The notes: generated by a model from the letters alone, not told the origin. Shown: positions 1 through 8,528, counted from the first letter of the stretch. The stretch is DNA of 64,000 nucleotides from Halococcoides cellulosivorans (GCF_003058365.1 NZ_CP028858.1:2406836-2470835); one strand, 5' to 3'. Numbers and translations are program-made.

Positions 1-2
1 CC

Positions 3-266
3 CAGAGCGCGACGATCGACCGGTATCTCGGCGGCGGCGCGGTCAGCTCGAACCCGTGGACGCTCCGGCATCTCGCCGTCGTCCTGTTCGGCGGGACGAT
101 CCTCGCGCTCTCGCTGTTCGGCGTCCCCGGTTTCGACGCCATCCCCTCGAACTGGGCCGGCCTCGGCCTCCTTTTTTTGTACGTGACGTCGGCCGGGTCG
201 GGCTATTTCTTCCAGAAGCGACGAACCAATGAGATTCCGCTGGAGACCGACTACCCGAACAAGTAG
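3..266 (+). CDS. C-terminal part of a membrane protein (partial)
   Basis: The reading frame is open from the window edge to a TAG stop at 264-266, so only the last 87 residues are present. Two hydrophobic stretches are visible (around LAVVLFGGTILALSLFG and LGLLFLYVTSAGSGYFF), followed by a short basic and acidic tail ending TDYPNK. Codon choice is strongly GC3-rich, as in neighbouring real genes. It is an integral membrane protein of unknown family; its start and function lie outside the window. Confidence 0.6.
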   Translation, partial: QSATIDRYLGGGAVSSNPWTLRHLAVVLFGGTILALSLFGVPGFDAIPSNWAGLGLLFLYVTSAGSGYFFQKRRTNEIPLETDYPNK

Positions 267-272
267 GCCGAC

Positions 273-479
273 TCACCGACACTCGTCGAGGCGTTCGATG
301 GCGTCCGGATCCACGACGACGAACTCGGCGTCTGAACTGTGATCGTCCTCGCTGGGCAGGAAAATGTACTTCTCGCCGCCTTCCTCGACGTGGACGACGG
401 TCAGTGCGACTCCTTCGAACGGGGGGTCGGTTCGATCGGGCGTGGCCGATCCGGTCGTGTCGCTGTCGACACGACTCAT
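273..479 (-). CDS. Small conserved-type haloarchaeal protein
   Basis: This 68-residue acidic protein converges on the partial membrane gene with 6 bases between the stops. The N-terminal 20 residues are polar and probably disordered; the remainder (VALTVVHVEEGGEKYIFLP onward) looks like a compact beta-rich fold ending in a helix (DAIERLDECR). The layout of a beta core with a short C-terminal acidic helix recalls small DUF7511-type proteins, one of which lies about 1.3 kb downstream, but the similarity is weak. No function can be assigned. Confidence 0.6.
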   Translation of the reverse strand: MSRVDSDTTGSATPDRTDPPFEGVALTVVHVEEGGEKYIFLPSEDDHSSDAEFVVVDPDAIERLDECR

Positions 480-953
480 CGTCGGCGCTCCATCGTTCGA
501 CCCTGTCGCCAGCGTCGATGGTCGGTGCCGTCGGGGCGCGTATCCATAGCTAGTAGGGGGGGCTTACGAAAGATAACAGTTCGGACGAGATACAGTCCCG
601 ATCCGGACTGAAACGATCTGTGCTCCGTTCAGGTTCCGACGCGATCGGTCCGTTTCGCCATCAAATCGAGGGGGCCCCAGACGGAACGTCACGCACTGCC
701 TACCGACGAGAATGGGGTGCATACTGTGATCCCGACCGATCCAGTGGGACGCGAAACCGGCGTAAGATGTGAGTACAGCCGGTATCACCCGCATACCTGA
801 AAGGGCCGGACTCGAACACTGAGACAGCCTCGGTCGCGGGTCTCGACACACCCTGGCCGACGACACCACCCATGATCCATCTCCACACCCTCGATCCGTG
901 CTCGCCCACCCACCGCCCGCCGGCCGCCCGACAGCGGCCCACCGGAGGCGACG
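480..953. other. 474-bp stretch without a convincing gene
   Basis: Open frames here are short and use codons unlike the neighbours. The only signal I can support is a GGAGG Shine-Dalgarno motif about 6 bases before the ATG at 954, showing that the downstream gene has a leadered transcript. No RNA gene or repeat was recognised. Confidence 0.4.
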
Positions 954-1229
954 ATGACTGACGACTGGGAGACCGTCGGCCACGTCGTCAGCTCGACCTA
1001 TCGCGTCGACGCCCTGGAGCGACTCGCGGAGTCGCCGGCGCCGCCGTCGACGATCGCAGACGACACCGGGTCGGCCGTCTCGCACGTCTCACGGGCGCTG
1101 CAGGACCTCCGTGAGAAGGGGTTGGTCGACCTGCTCGTCCCGGAATCGCGGAAGAAAGGACGGATCTACGGCATCACTGACGCGGGCCGTGAGGTCTGGG
1201 AGACCATCGAGGCCGAGAACCTGGCCTGA
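954..1229 (+). CDS. Winged-helix transcriptional regulator (ArsR/MarR-like)
   Basis: A 91-residue single-domain protein. The order helix (YRVDALERLAESP), helix-turn-helix (STIADDTGSAVSHVSRALQDLREKGLV) and beta-wing (GRIYGITDAGREVWETIE) is that of small archaeal winged-helix DNA-binding proteins. The TDAGREVW ending is typical of haloarchaeal PadR/MarR-like regulators in which the wing leads into a C-terminal helix. The start is supported by GGAGG about 6 bases upstream. There is no sensor domain and no operon partner, so the target and signal are unknown. Confidence 0.85.
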   Translation: MTDDWETVGHVVSSTYRVDALERLAESPAPPSTIADDTGSAVSHVSRALQDLREKGLVDLLVPESRKKGRIYGITDAGREVWETIEAENLA

Positions 1230-1481
1230 GTGTGGGTGTGTCGGTGTCGTCGAGCGGTCCGCCGAGCCGAGCGCCCCCCGTCGAACTCCGCCGCCGAGCC
1301 GAACGGTCCCGTCCACAGCGATTGCTTTCGTCCGCGTCGAGTGCTCTGGGTGTTGAGTGCTCCTGAGTGGCGACCTGTTTCGTCGAATCCCGACCCACGA
1401 GCCCGTGGGCTCGATCAGATCGGTCACAGCGGAGTTCGACGAGCACCGACAGGGCGGTCCGTCGAAAAAAGTGGCCGTCAG

Positions 1482-1601
1482 CTACTCGTCGTTCAGCGTC
1501 TCTCCCTCGGGGAGGAGGATCTCGGGCGAGCGTTTGTACTTCGGCGTCGATGCGAACTCAGCGATGCGTTGCCGTTCGGTTTCGGACAGGGAACCGTCCA
1601 T
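1482..1601 (-). CDS. 39-residue small conserved-type protein
   Basis: A short minus-strand frame from ATG at 1601 to TAG at 1482 encodes 39 residues beginning MDGSLSETERQRIAEFA and continuing STPKYKRSPEILLP. It has haloarchaeal codon bias and acidic composition. The helix TERQRIAEFAS followed by the TPKYxRSPEILLP element is a pattern I associate with a widespread haloarchaeal microprotein type, but I cannot name the family. An AT-rich TATACTAATT (complement strand) lies about 25-30 bases upstream and could be its promoter. Function unknown. Confidence 0.65.
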   Translation of the reverse strand: MDGSLSETERQRIAEFASTPKYKRSPEILLPEGETLNDE

Positions 1602-1758
1602 ACACAGACCTCTGGAGACCCAACCGAATTAGTATACGTACCATACAGTTCCAGTGAGATCGGAACGAAGTCCCTACTCGCGGCGTTCGATGGTCTCGAA
1701 TGGTGTCGAACGGATCGCTACCGGTCGTTCGGAGGAACAGAGCTCGTCTCGGGACCGA

Positions 1759-1977
1759 TCACCGCATCGCTTCGGCGTCACAGTACGACCCCTCGCGGGC
1801 GGTGATCCACGCGGTCGTCTGTCGGGCTTCGTCCACCTCGCGTGGCGAGACCGTACACTCGTCTGGCGCGTGATCGTGACTGACGACGACGGCTTCGAGC
1901 TGACAGACCCGGGCAGGGCGACGGACGACGTCCATGGTTCGACCGACGACGGTCGAGGACTTCGTTACAACCTCCAT
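1759..1977 (-). CDS. DUF7511-like small protein
   Basis: This 72-residue protein (a second possible ATG at 1935 would give 58 residues) carries LEAVVVSHDHAPDEC, then SPREVDEARQTTAWITA and ends GSYCDAEAMR. That succession of a beta strand with HDxAPDEC, a TTAWITA strand and a short acidic end is characteristic of the haloarchaeal DUF7511 family as I know it. The family has no established role. It is transcribed divergently from glmM with about 80 bases between the starts, so the two may share a control region. Much longer frames on this strand are shadows of glmM. Confidence 0.7.
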   Translation of the reverse strand: MEVVTKSSTVVGRTMDVVRRPARVCQLEAVVVSHDHAPDECTVSPREVDEARQTTAWITAREGSYCDAEAMR

Positions 1978-2058
1978 ACCACCGGTCACCCGGGACGGAC
2001 CGGCCGCTCCCCCGGGTAGGCGACGCATTCCAAATGGACTACCGGGCCGATCGCGACC

Positions 2059-3375
2059 ATGTTCGGCACCAGCGGCATTCGCGGCCCAGTCGGAGACCAG
2101 GTCACGGGCGCGCTCGCGCTCGATCTCGGACGCGCGCTCGGGGCGACCAGCGATCGAGTCGTCGTCGGGCGCGACGTCCGCGAGAGCGGCGACGCGCTCG
2201 CCCGGGCGGCCATCGCGGGGATCCAGGAGGCCGGCAGCAACGTGATCGACGTCGGCGTCGAGTCCACCCCGACGATCGCCCGGTCGGTCCGCCCGCTCGA
2301 CGCCGACGCGGGCCTGGTCGTCACTGCCTCGCACAACCCACCCGCAGACAACGGCTTCAAATGCTGGTCCCGAGACGCCAGCGCGTTCGACGCCGACGAG
2401 ATCGAGGCCCTCGAAGCGGTGATGGCAGAGAGCCAGCGGGCGACGGTCCCGGCCGACGAGATGGGGACCGTCCGGACGGTCGAGCACGCCCGCGCGGACC
2501 ACCGCGACCGGCTTCCGACCGACGGCCTCGACGCGTCGGTCGTCGTCGACGTCGGCACGGGCACCGGCCAGGTGACCAGTGAGGCGCTCCGCGCGGGCGG
2601 GTGTGCGGTCCACACCCTCGACGCCGACCGCGACGGGCGCTTCCCCGCCCGGCCGAGCGAGCCGACCGCCGAGACCTGCGGGACGCTCGCCGCACTCGTC
2701 GGGGCCACCGACGCCGACCTGGGGGTCGCCCACGACGGCGACGCCGATCGAATGATGGCCGTCGACGAGACCGGTCGGTTCGTCTCCGGCGACGAGTTGC
2801 TCGGTGTGTTCGCGAGTGCGACGCCGCCCGGATCGTCGGTCGCCGCGCCGATCAACGCCAGCGCGCTCGTCGAGGACGTCACGGACGGCGCGGTCGTCCG
2901 GACCGCGGTCGGCGACGGAGCGGTGGCCGAGGCCACTCGCCAGCCCGAGGTGGCGTTCGGCGGCGAGCCCAGCGGCGCGTGGATCTGGCCCGCCGAGACC
3001 TACTGTCCCGACGGCCACCTCGCGGCCTGCCGACTCGTCCAGTTGGTCACCCAAGGCCCGTCGCTGGCCGAGCGCGTCGCCGCGCTCCCGAGTTACGCGA
3101 CGCGACGAGCCTCGATCGAGTGTGCGGACAAGCGCGCGGTCATGGACGCAGTCGAAGCGGGGGTGCGCGAGCGATTCGACGACGTGACCGACGTGGACGG
3201 CGTTCGGGTCGATCTGTCGGACGGATGGTTTTTGATCCGTGCGAGCGGGACTCAGCCGCTCGTGCGGGTGACCGCCGAGGCCGAGACCGACGCGCGCGCC
3301 GACGCGGTCTTCGACGAGGCGCGATCGATCGTCGAGGAGGCTGTCGAGCCGCCGGTCATCGACGGAGACGACTGA
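2059..3375 (+). CDS. glmM: Phosphoglucosamine mutase / phosphohexomutase
   Basis: A 438-residue alpha-D-phosphohexomutase, normal length for archaeal GlmM, converting glucosamine-6-phosphate to glucosamine-1-phosphate in UDP-GlcNAc synthesis. The N-terminus MFGTSGIRG is the family start. The phosphoserine loop TASHNP is at 89-94 (catalytic Ser91), the Mg-binding loop DGDADR at 226-231, the sugar-binding loop GGEPSG at 301-306 and the phosphate-binding loop RASGTQP at 394-400. All four active-site loops are intact. Archaeal members can also act on glucose or mannose phosphates, so exact specificity is inferred. glmU and glmS lie elsewhere in this window, not in an operon with it. Confidence 0.92.
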   Translation: MFGTSGIRGPVGDQVTGALALDLGRALGATSDRVVVGRDVRESGDALARAAIAGIQEAGSNVIDVGVESTPTIARSVRPLDADAGLVVTASHNPPADNGFKCWSRDASAFDADEIEALEAVMAESQRATVPADEMGTVRTVEHARADHRDRLPTDGLDASVVVDVGTGTGQVTSEALRAGGCAVHTLDADRDGRFPARPSEPTAETCGTLAALVGATDADLGVAHDGDADRMMAVDETGRFVSGDELLGVFASATPPGSSVAAPINASALVEDVTDGAVVRTAVGDGAVAEATRQPEVAFGGEPSGAWIWPAETYCPDGHLAACRLVQLVTQGPSLAERVAALPSYATRRASIECADKRAVMDAVEAGVRERFDDVTDVDGVRVDLSDGWFLIRASGTQPLVRVTAEAETDARADAVFDEARSIVEEAVEPPVIDGDD

Positions 3376-3504
3376 CGAGCGTGGGTCGCGTCGTGGCTGC
3401 CGTCGCGAGGTCGCTGACGGTTCGAGGTCGCCGACACGTCGCAACGCCTGCCGCTTCGAGAGTACCCGACAAACCTCGCCACCAGATCAGCACGAACGTT
3501 TTTC

Positions 3505-4887
3505 GTGTCAGTGCACGACTGTGAATCCGTGCCCGACCGTGCTCGACAGCCGTCGATGGAGTGTGACGCGCCCGTTCACGTGACGGCGATGCCGAACGGT
3601 CCAGCCTGCAATCTCGACTGTGCGTACTGCTATTATCTCGATACGGCGGCCCTGTATCCCGAGCGGTCATCGTCCAAGATGTCCCTGGAGACGCTCGAAG
3701 CGTTCACCGAACAGTACATCGAAGCGCATCCCGGTCCAGAGGTGACGTTCACCTGGCAGGGTGGTGAGCCCACCCTCCGCGGCCTGGAGTTCTATCGACG
3801 AGCCGTCGAGTTCCAACGACAGTACGCGCCAGCCACCACGCGAGTTGTGAACACGTTCCAGACCAACGGCACCCGACTCGACGACGACTGGTGTCGGTTT
3901 TTCGCCGCGAACGATTTCCTCGTCGGGATCAGCATCGACGGGCCGCCCGCCCTCCACGACCGGTATCGCAGGACCCCCGCGGGCGGCCCGACGTTCGAGG
4001 CGGTCGAAGCGGGCCTCTCGCGCCTCCAGAACCACGGTGTCGAACACAACGTGCTCTGTGTCGTCACCGCCCTCAACAGCCAGTACCCACGGCGGGTGTA
4101 CGAGTTCTTTGCGGAACTGGGCGTCGACTGGCTCCAGTTCATCCCCCTGGTCGAGCCCCGCGACGGGGCGGCAGGCCCGCCACCCGGGACGGGCCCGACC
4201 GATCGCGACGGAACGGCGGGCCCCGACCCGGAGCCCTCGTGGCCGGCCCACGACTGGGTCCGCGAGCGACACACGCCGGCCGCGGCGTCGGACGCTGACA
4301 GCGTGCTCGACCGGGCTCGCGAGGCTCCAGTCACGGACCGGAGCGTCGATCCCGCGGCCTACGGGGCGTTCATGCAGGCCATCTTCGAGCACTGGGTCCG
4401 CAACGACGTCGGAGAGCGGTCCGTCAGGTTGTTCGAGCACTGCGTTCAGGTCGCGCTCGGCGGGCCAGCCAGGTCTTGCGTCCTGAGTGAGACCTGCGGG
4501 ACCCAGGTCGCGCTCGAACACACCGGCGACGTCTACGCCTGCGATCACTACGTCGAGCCGGCGTTTCATCGAGGCAACATTCACGACGAGCATCTCGCAA
4601 CGATGGTCGACAGCGACACACAACGCGCGTTCGGCAGGGACAAACGCGAGGGTCTCCCGGAGCGCTGTCGACGATGCCCGGTCCGGGAGTTCTGTCACGG
4701 CGGCTGTCCGAAAGACCGCCACCTCAAGACCCCCCGCGAGTCGGGGCTCAACTATCTGTGTGCGGGGTATCGGCGGTTTTTCACCCACGTTCAGCCGTAT
4801 CTGGAGCTGTTCGAGCGGACGATCGACGCGGGCAAGCCCCCCGCGTTCGTCATGGATGCGGTGGCGGCCCTCGACGACCGGGGGTGA
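3505..4887 (+). CDS. Radical SAM enzyme of the anaerobic sulfatase-maturase type (SPASM)
   Basis: A 460-residue protein from GTG at 3505; an ATG at 3556 (MECDAPVHVTAMP) is an equally good start and nearer to the usual family N-terminus. It has the radical SAM cluster CNLDCAYC (Cys35, 39, 42), the GGEPT SAM-binding motif, and a C-terminal SPASM region with CVLSETCG, DVYACDHYV and CRRCPVREFCHGGCP cysteines for two auxiliary clusters. Known members oxidise a Cys or Ser to formylglycine in sulfatases. A Pro/Gly-rich insertion near residues 215-270 is unusual. No sulfatase gene is adjacent. The sulfatase-superfamily gene at 22027 lacks the classic C/S-x-P-S-R motif, so the substrate is unknown. 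Confidence 0.88.
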   Translation: MSVHDCESVPDRARQPSMECDAPVHVTAMPNGPACNLDCAYCYYLDTAALYPERSSSKMSLETLEAFTEQYIEAHPGPEVTFTWQGGEPTLRGLEFYRRAVEFQRQYAPATTRVVNTFQTNGTRLDDDWCRFFAANDFLVGISIDGPPALHDRYRRTPAGGPTFEAVEAGLSRLQNHGVEHNVLCVVTALNSQYPRRVYEFFAELGVDWLQFIPLVEPRDGAAGPPPGTGPTDRDGTAGPDPEPSWPAHDWVRERHTPAAASDADSVLDRAREAPVTDRSVDPAAYGAFMQAIFEHWVRNDVGERSVRLFEHCVQVALGGPARSCVLSETCGTQVALEHTGDVYACDHYVEPAFHRGNIHDEHLATMVDSDTQRAFGRDKREGLPERCRRCPVREFCHGGCPKDRHLKTPRESGLNYLCAGYRRFFTHVQPYLELFERTIDAGKPPAFVMDAVAALDDRG

Positions 4888-5023
4888 GGGAGATCACGAA
4901 TCGGTCAACGCGCTCGGTCTCGAATTCTTGTTCCGAAACGTCGTTCAGAAACGGTTGACAGTCGTTCTCGTGATGGCCTGAATTGTCCACGCGCACTGTC
5001 GGTATTAGAAACTTTGATTAGTG

Positions 5024-5030
5024 TTATATA
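5024..5030 (+). promoter_or_regulatory. TATA box of the 5049 gene
   Basis: TTATATA lies 19-25 bases before the ATG at 5049, in an abruptly AT-rich stretch. That spacing implies a leaderless or nearly leaderless transcript, common in haloarchaea. Confidence 0.5.
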
Positions 5031-5048
5031 CACAATTTAACTACAGAT

Positions 5049-5249
5049 ATGCCACTACTTAGCGAAAATACCGTTACCGAGATTATCGCCGGTATGGCGC
5101 TCGTTTGCTTGCTTTTGACCCTGATTGCAGTCGGCATCACAGTGCATGACATCATTTCTGGTGTCGCTATTGACCCGCTCTCTATCTCGTTACCTCTCCT
5201 CTCAACCGCAGCACTATTCGGAGCACTTTCCCAAAGGAACAGAAATTAG
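5049..5249 (+). CDS. Small two-helix membrane protein
   Basis: A 66-residue protein with two hydrophobic helices, approximately residues 9-35 and 42-60, a short polar N-terminus (MPLLSENTVTE) and a basic end (SQRNRN). Base composition is clearly lower in GC than in the genes to the left, and a TATA box sits 19-25 bases upstream. It is the first gene of the AT-rich island that runs to about 9.3 kb. I do not recognise a family. A second, still smaller membrane protein follows 24 bases downstream and may be co-transcribed. Confidence 0.65.
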   Translation: MPLLSENTVTEIIAGMALVCLLLTLIAVGITVHDIISGVAIDPLSISLPLLSTAALFGALSQRNRN

Positions 5250-5273
5250 TGATCAGCCCGATCTCGGATCGGT

Positions 5274-5366
5274 ATGGAATTCAAAGAGTACGCGATTTTA
5301 TTTGTACTTGACGTGATTGCCACCGTGGTTGGAATCTTTGTGTGGACCGCTTGGAGTTCGTTCTAA
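5274..5366 (+). CDS. 30-residue single-helix membrane peptide
   Basis: ATG at 5274 opens a 30-codon frame to TAA at 5364-5366. The peptide begins MEFKEYAIL, has one hydrophobic segment (LFVLDVIATVVGIFVWTAW) and ends SSF. The size, single helix and position right after another tiny membrane gene fit a small membrane peptide, but the coding call rests only on composition and context. Confidence 0.4.
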   Translation: MEFKEYAILFVLDVIATVVGIFVWTAWSSF

Positions 5367-5583
5367 TCAGCAGTGTCTTCCGACGCGAAGTGACTCGCCT
5401 GTATCCGGCCGATTCTCCGCCGAGGCTACGATCTCGCACTGCGGAATGCACGCCCTGAACCTGGACGGAATCTTGCTCTGGTTTGCGTCGAGGTTGCACC
5501 GATCTATGTGACGCGGCGGGCGTCGATCGAGTGTGGGGGGGGAGACAAAGCAGAATTGACTGGTCGGAACGTGTGCGAGTCGG

Positions 5584-5862
5584 TCAGTTCGGAGCCTTCG
5601 ATGGGATGGTGAACAGGGCCATGAGAGTGAGCGCAAGATAGAGCCCAGTGCCGTGAATGAGCGTTTCAGCGAGGAGTTCCTCTGGTGTGCTGATTTCGAT
5701 AATGTGAGTGACCCACATGTGACTGAGATTGATGAGCAAGGCGAGGATGGAAGCGGCCACCGCCCGGCGAACGCTGAGAAGAGGACTCGTCCGTAGCTGT
5801 TCGATCACACTGTCGAGTATTTCCCGAAGTGGGATAGTCTTACCCAGTGTCCGGCGATTCAA
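5584..5862 (-). CDS. Small membrane protein
   Basis: A 92-residue protein with a polar basic N-terminus (MNRRTLGKTIPLREILD), a helix around LRTSPLLSVRRAVAAS, and two hydrophobic segments (ILALLINLSHMWVTHII and TGLYLALTLMALFTIP). It converges on the tiny plus-strand membrane genes. Very AT-rich DNA lies upstream (5863-6037) and can supply a promoter. No family recognised; membrane location is inferred from hydrophobicity only. Confidence 0.55.
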   Translation of the reverse strand: MNRRTLGKTIPLREILDSVIEQLRTSPLLSVRRAVAASILALLINLSHMWVTHIIEISTPEELLAETLIHGTGLYLALTLMALFTIPSKAPN

Positions 5863-6037
5863 TCCCTTTCAGACAGTGAATTCAAAAGATCATAATTAGA
5901 TAATATTATTATTTGTCATTCCATGAGATGAGAGTTCAGTTATTACAAATATTCATTTTTAATTTTTTAATATGTTATATTCCATTTGCCTCTACTGCTC
6001 ATGGGGAAACCATCATAGTGGTAAGAAACACATCAAA

Positions 6038-6697
6038 TTAGACAACTTCAATGTCCAGGATAGTCATATCACCATTCAGAGCGTCTTCCATATAGACACG
6101 CTGATCAAGTACTCCGCTTGGTGACTTGTCCTTCGTGATTTCAAGAGGAAAATAGAAACTTGATGACTCAACATTATCGCAAACTATCACATTATTCTCC
6201 TCATCATAAACTGAGTTCCCCGGTGCGTACTGGGGCACAACACTCAATGAGCCAGTGGAATTAAACCGTAGCTTGTACTCCTCCGTTTCGTTATCAAAAA
6301 TTATGGTAACAAGCACTTTTGCGGTGGGCGCATCTCTATCTTCGCCTGTCTTTGGCACCACCGAATTTTTCCGTTTTAGACGATGGTCCGTTGAGTCAGG
6401 CTCAATAGGATTCCATTCAACAACAACGTGGAACGGACGGTTCTTCCACCAATAAACGCCTGCCGGAACAATGTAAGTCCCGATCGCAACAATAACCAAC
6501 AGATAATACACCCATGCTTCGGTCAAGAAAGGTAAAATATTTGGAAGAAGTTTGTTGCTTGAACTACTGCCGAAGAATACTGTAAAGAGCCAGAACACCG
6601 ACGAGATGGGCGAACTATAGGCAAACCAAACAGACTTATGATATTCCTTTAAAAACAACCATAGCCGCCTCGGAGCAGAGTTTTCCAAAGAAGGCAT
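6038..6697 (-). CDS. Two-helix membrane protein with a C-terminal soluble domain (gene D of the AT-rich operon)
   Basis: A 219-residue protein. Residues about 22-45 and 57-80 form two membrane helices, WFAYSSPISSVFWLFTVFFG and AWVYYLLVIVAIGTYIVPAG. The C-terminal 140 residues, from NRPFHVVVEWNPIEPDS, are polar and beta-rich. It is the last gene of a minus-strand operon, starting only 8 bases after the stop of the preceding gene. Codon use and GC content are low for this genome, indicating recent acquisition. No family recognised. In a putative defence or stress module the membrane-anchored last gene would be the obvious effector candidate, but that is inference from layout only. Confidence 0.75.
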   Translation of the reverse strand: MPSLENSAPRRLWLFLKEYHKSVWFAYSSPISSVFWLFTVFFGSSSSNKLLPNILPFLTEAWVYYLLVIVAIGTYIVPAGVYWWKNRPFHVVVEWNPIEPDSTDHRLKRKNSVVPKTGEDRDAPTAKVLVTIIFDNETEEYKLRFNSTGSLSVVPQYAPGNSVYDEENNVIVCDNVESSSFYFPLEITKDKSPSGVLDQRVYMEDALNGDMTILDIEVV

Positions 6698-6705
6698 TCA
6701 AAAAA

Positions 6706-7341
6706 TCATCTCTCCGCCATCACCGACTCAAAAATTTGGATTACATATTCGCGCTCCCTCCCGTCGCATGATTGTATTTCAAGCGAGTCATCATGGTAAC
6801 GCACGCGAATTGCTTCCCCATCCAACGTAAATTCGAGAACCGCAAGTTCAACCGGGTACTTGCCCTTCATATCGTCCCACTCGACATCTATCTCCATCGC
6901 AGATTTGATGCGGCCACTCGGGGTGATTACTTTGAGGTCTCGAAGATTCCCCCTCTCAATAAACTGCCAGACACGATTCTGATTGGGTACAAAATTCTTT
7001 TTGATTTCAGCGTCTCCATTTATAGCCTGATTGAGTGAACTGAATATCTTCTTTGGGCGAGGGCGGTCATTCTGCGTGTGAAGAATGGCCATTCCAGACC
7101 CAGTGCGCATCTGGAAGGACCCCTCGCCCGTTTCAGGATCACCGAAGCGTGGTGAGGATTCATAATAGTATTCCCCACGCACAATGGTCTGGTCAGGGAA
7201 TGGGTAGTCCGGAAGCTCATCGAACTCTAAAGGGTATTCCGGGTCCTCTTGGAGATCGATCCGAATTTCTTCCGATTCCGGAGACTGGGAAGTATCAAGA
7301 CCGCGCCCAACGCTCGCTTGACGGACGCTTTCAACCCCCAT
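6706..7341 (-). CDS. Unrecognised soluble protein (gene C of the AT-rich operon)
   Basis: A 211-residue acidic protein without signal peptide or membrane helices. An apparently disordered N-terminal 40 residues rich in Ser and Glu is followed by an ordered region beginning IVRGEYYYESSPRFGD. The middle of the protein (GSGMAILHTQNDRPRPKKIFSSLNQA) seems to follow the same plan as part of gene B: a short beta segment, then a helix containing a basic patch. The C-terminus is a beta region plus the helix REREYVIQIFESVM. It lies 64 bases after gene B and 8 bases before gene D. No catalytic motif visible. Confidence 0.75.
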   Translation of the reverse strand: MGVESVRQASVGRGLDTSQSPESEEIRIDLQEDPEYPLEFDELPDYPFPDQTIVRGEYYYESSPRFGDPETGEGSFQMRTGSGMAILHTQNDRPRPKKIFSSLNQAINGDAEIKKNFVPNQNRVWQFIERGNLRDLKVITPSGRIKSAMEIDVEWDDMKGKYPVELAVLEFTLDGEAIRVRYHDDSLEIQSCDGREREYVIQIFESVMAER

Positions 7342-7405
7342 AGTTTACCTTTGAATCTACGTGTGGGGTACTCATACTTGTTGTCCCTACTTTGTTCACC
7401 AGCCC

Positions 7406-8455
7406 CTAAAGATAGTTGAAATCGGTTGGGTCCGCCGTTACCCCCCGTTTTTCCTCATATTCATTGATGAGGTCGTCAACATCGAACGAAAACTCTGCAT
7501 TGTTCCTTGCAGCAGTCTCAGCAAGATCGTCAAAGAACGAGAGAGGCGGATATTTGTCCATTCGGTCCATATCATCTCTCCATTCTTGATAGAGACTTAC
7601 GAACTCCGAAACAAATCGCAGCGCGAGCAAAACACGTTTGAGTTTTGTTTCTGCGTCTTTGATCGCTCCCGCCACCTTTACGTGAATACGTCCTTCCGTC
7701 CGTATTTGTACCTTCAGTGAAGAACCATTCACAGCAAAAAACCCTTCCAACATACGGAACTGCATCTCCTGCAGGAGAGCTGCAATAATTGGTAAGGACT
7801 CAGCAATATTCGAAGAATCTTCAATTCTACCACGATGCCCGAACTGCTCAAGGTCACCGTAAACCTCCGAAGAACTCAGGTCCTCGACCGAAATCGGGCC
7901 AGGGATATACTCTCCCGGCTTGCTATGGCGATAAAGAAGCCAGAGGAAGAAGTCAGGGTCAAACTCAAGATTGTCTACATCAACATGATCACCCATAGCA
8001 GATCTGATGCGTCGTTCTGTGGGATCAACCTTACCCTGAGAACCTTGAATCAGAATGAAATTTGGGTACATCCAGTATACGTAGGCCTCTTCAGTGGACC
8101 TCACCCAGGCATTAGTTTGATCCCCTTCCTCGTCAACGAACTCGTAATCACCGGCGTATTTCTCCCAGATATACCTCCGATCAATCACTGAATTTGCAGT
8201 TTCCAGCAGTTCATCACCAATTACATTCGGTGAGTCTTGGTCAAGTGCAGTGTTCTGGTCCTCCGCAATATCGGCCAGATTAATTTGACTGAAACCTTCT
8301 TTTTTATTGCTAGGACTGCCCCGGGAAAATGGTGGCAAGTCATCAAGTAATTGAGAGCGTATTTCCGTCGGGTCTTCGGCATTCACACTTGCCTCTCGAA
8401 GACCATTAAACACCAGTCTACCATTATAATCAAACTCAGAGATCTCCTGTGACAT
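7406..8455 (-). CDS. Unrecognised soluble protein (gene B of the AT-rich operon)
   Basis: A 349-residue acidic protein with no membrane segment. Predicted layout by eye: a polar N-terminal third, a central mixed domain (AYVYWMYPNFILIQGSQG, then DFFLWLLYRHSKPGEYIPG), a beta region (SLKVQIRTEGRIHVKVAG) and a long helix (DAETKLKRVLLALRFVSEFV) before an acidic tail ending DPTDFNYL. No enzyme motif, zinc site or HTH is obvious. It is the second gene of the operon, 73 bases after gene A. The nature of the family is unknown; the only contextual clue is its place in an AT-rich island beside a dispersed repeat. Confidence 0.78.
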   Translation of the reverse strand: MSQEISEFDYNGRLVFNGLREASVNAEDPTEIRSQLLDDLPPFSRGSPSNKKEGFSQINLADIAEDQNTALDQDSPNVIGDELLETANSVIDRRYIWEKYAGDYEFVDEEGDQTNAWVRSTEEAYVYWMYPNFILIQGSQGKVDPTERRIRSAMGDHVDVDNLEFDPDFFLWLLYRHSKPGEYIPGPISVEDLSSSEVYGDLEQFGHRGRIEDSSNIAESLPIIAALLQEMQFRMLEGFFAVNGSSLKVQIRTEGRIHVKVAGAIKDAETKLKRVLLALRFVSEFVSLYQEWRDDMDRMDKYPPLSFFDDLAETAARNNAEFSFDVDDLINEYEEKRGVTADPTDFNYL

Positions 8456-8528
8456 CCTTACTTATCACTAACCACCATTGGTCACATAAATCTGGTTGTG
8501 TTATCAGTAGTTACGATATAACATGAAT

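Noticed and set aside
1759-3444. 561-codon minus-strand frame antisense to glmM
   Set aside because: Its sequence over the glmM region is arginine/aspartate-rich shadow; only the last 72 codons (1759-1977) form a credible DUF7511-like gene.
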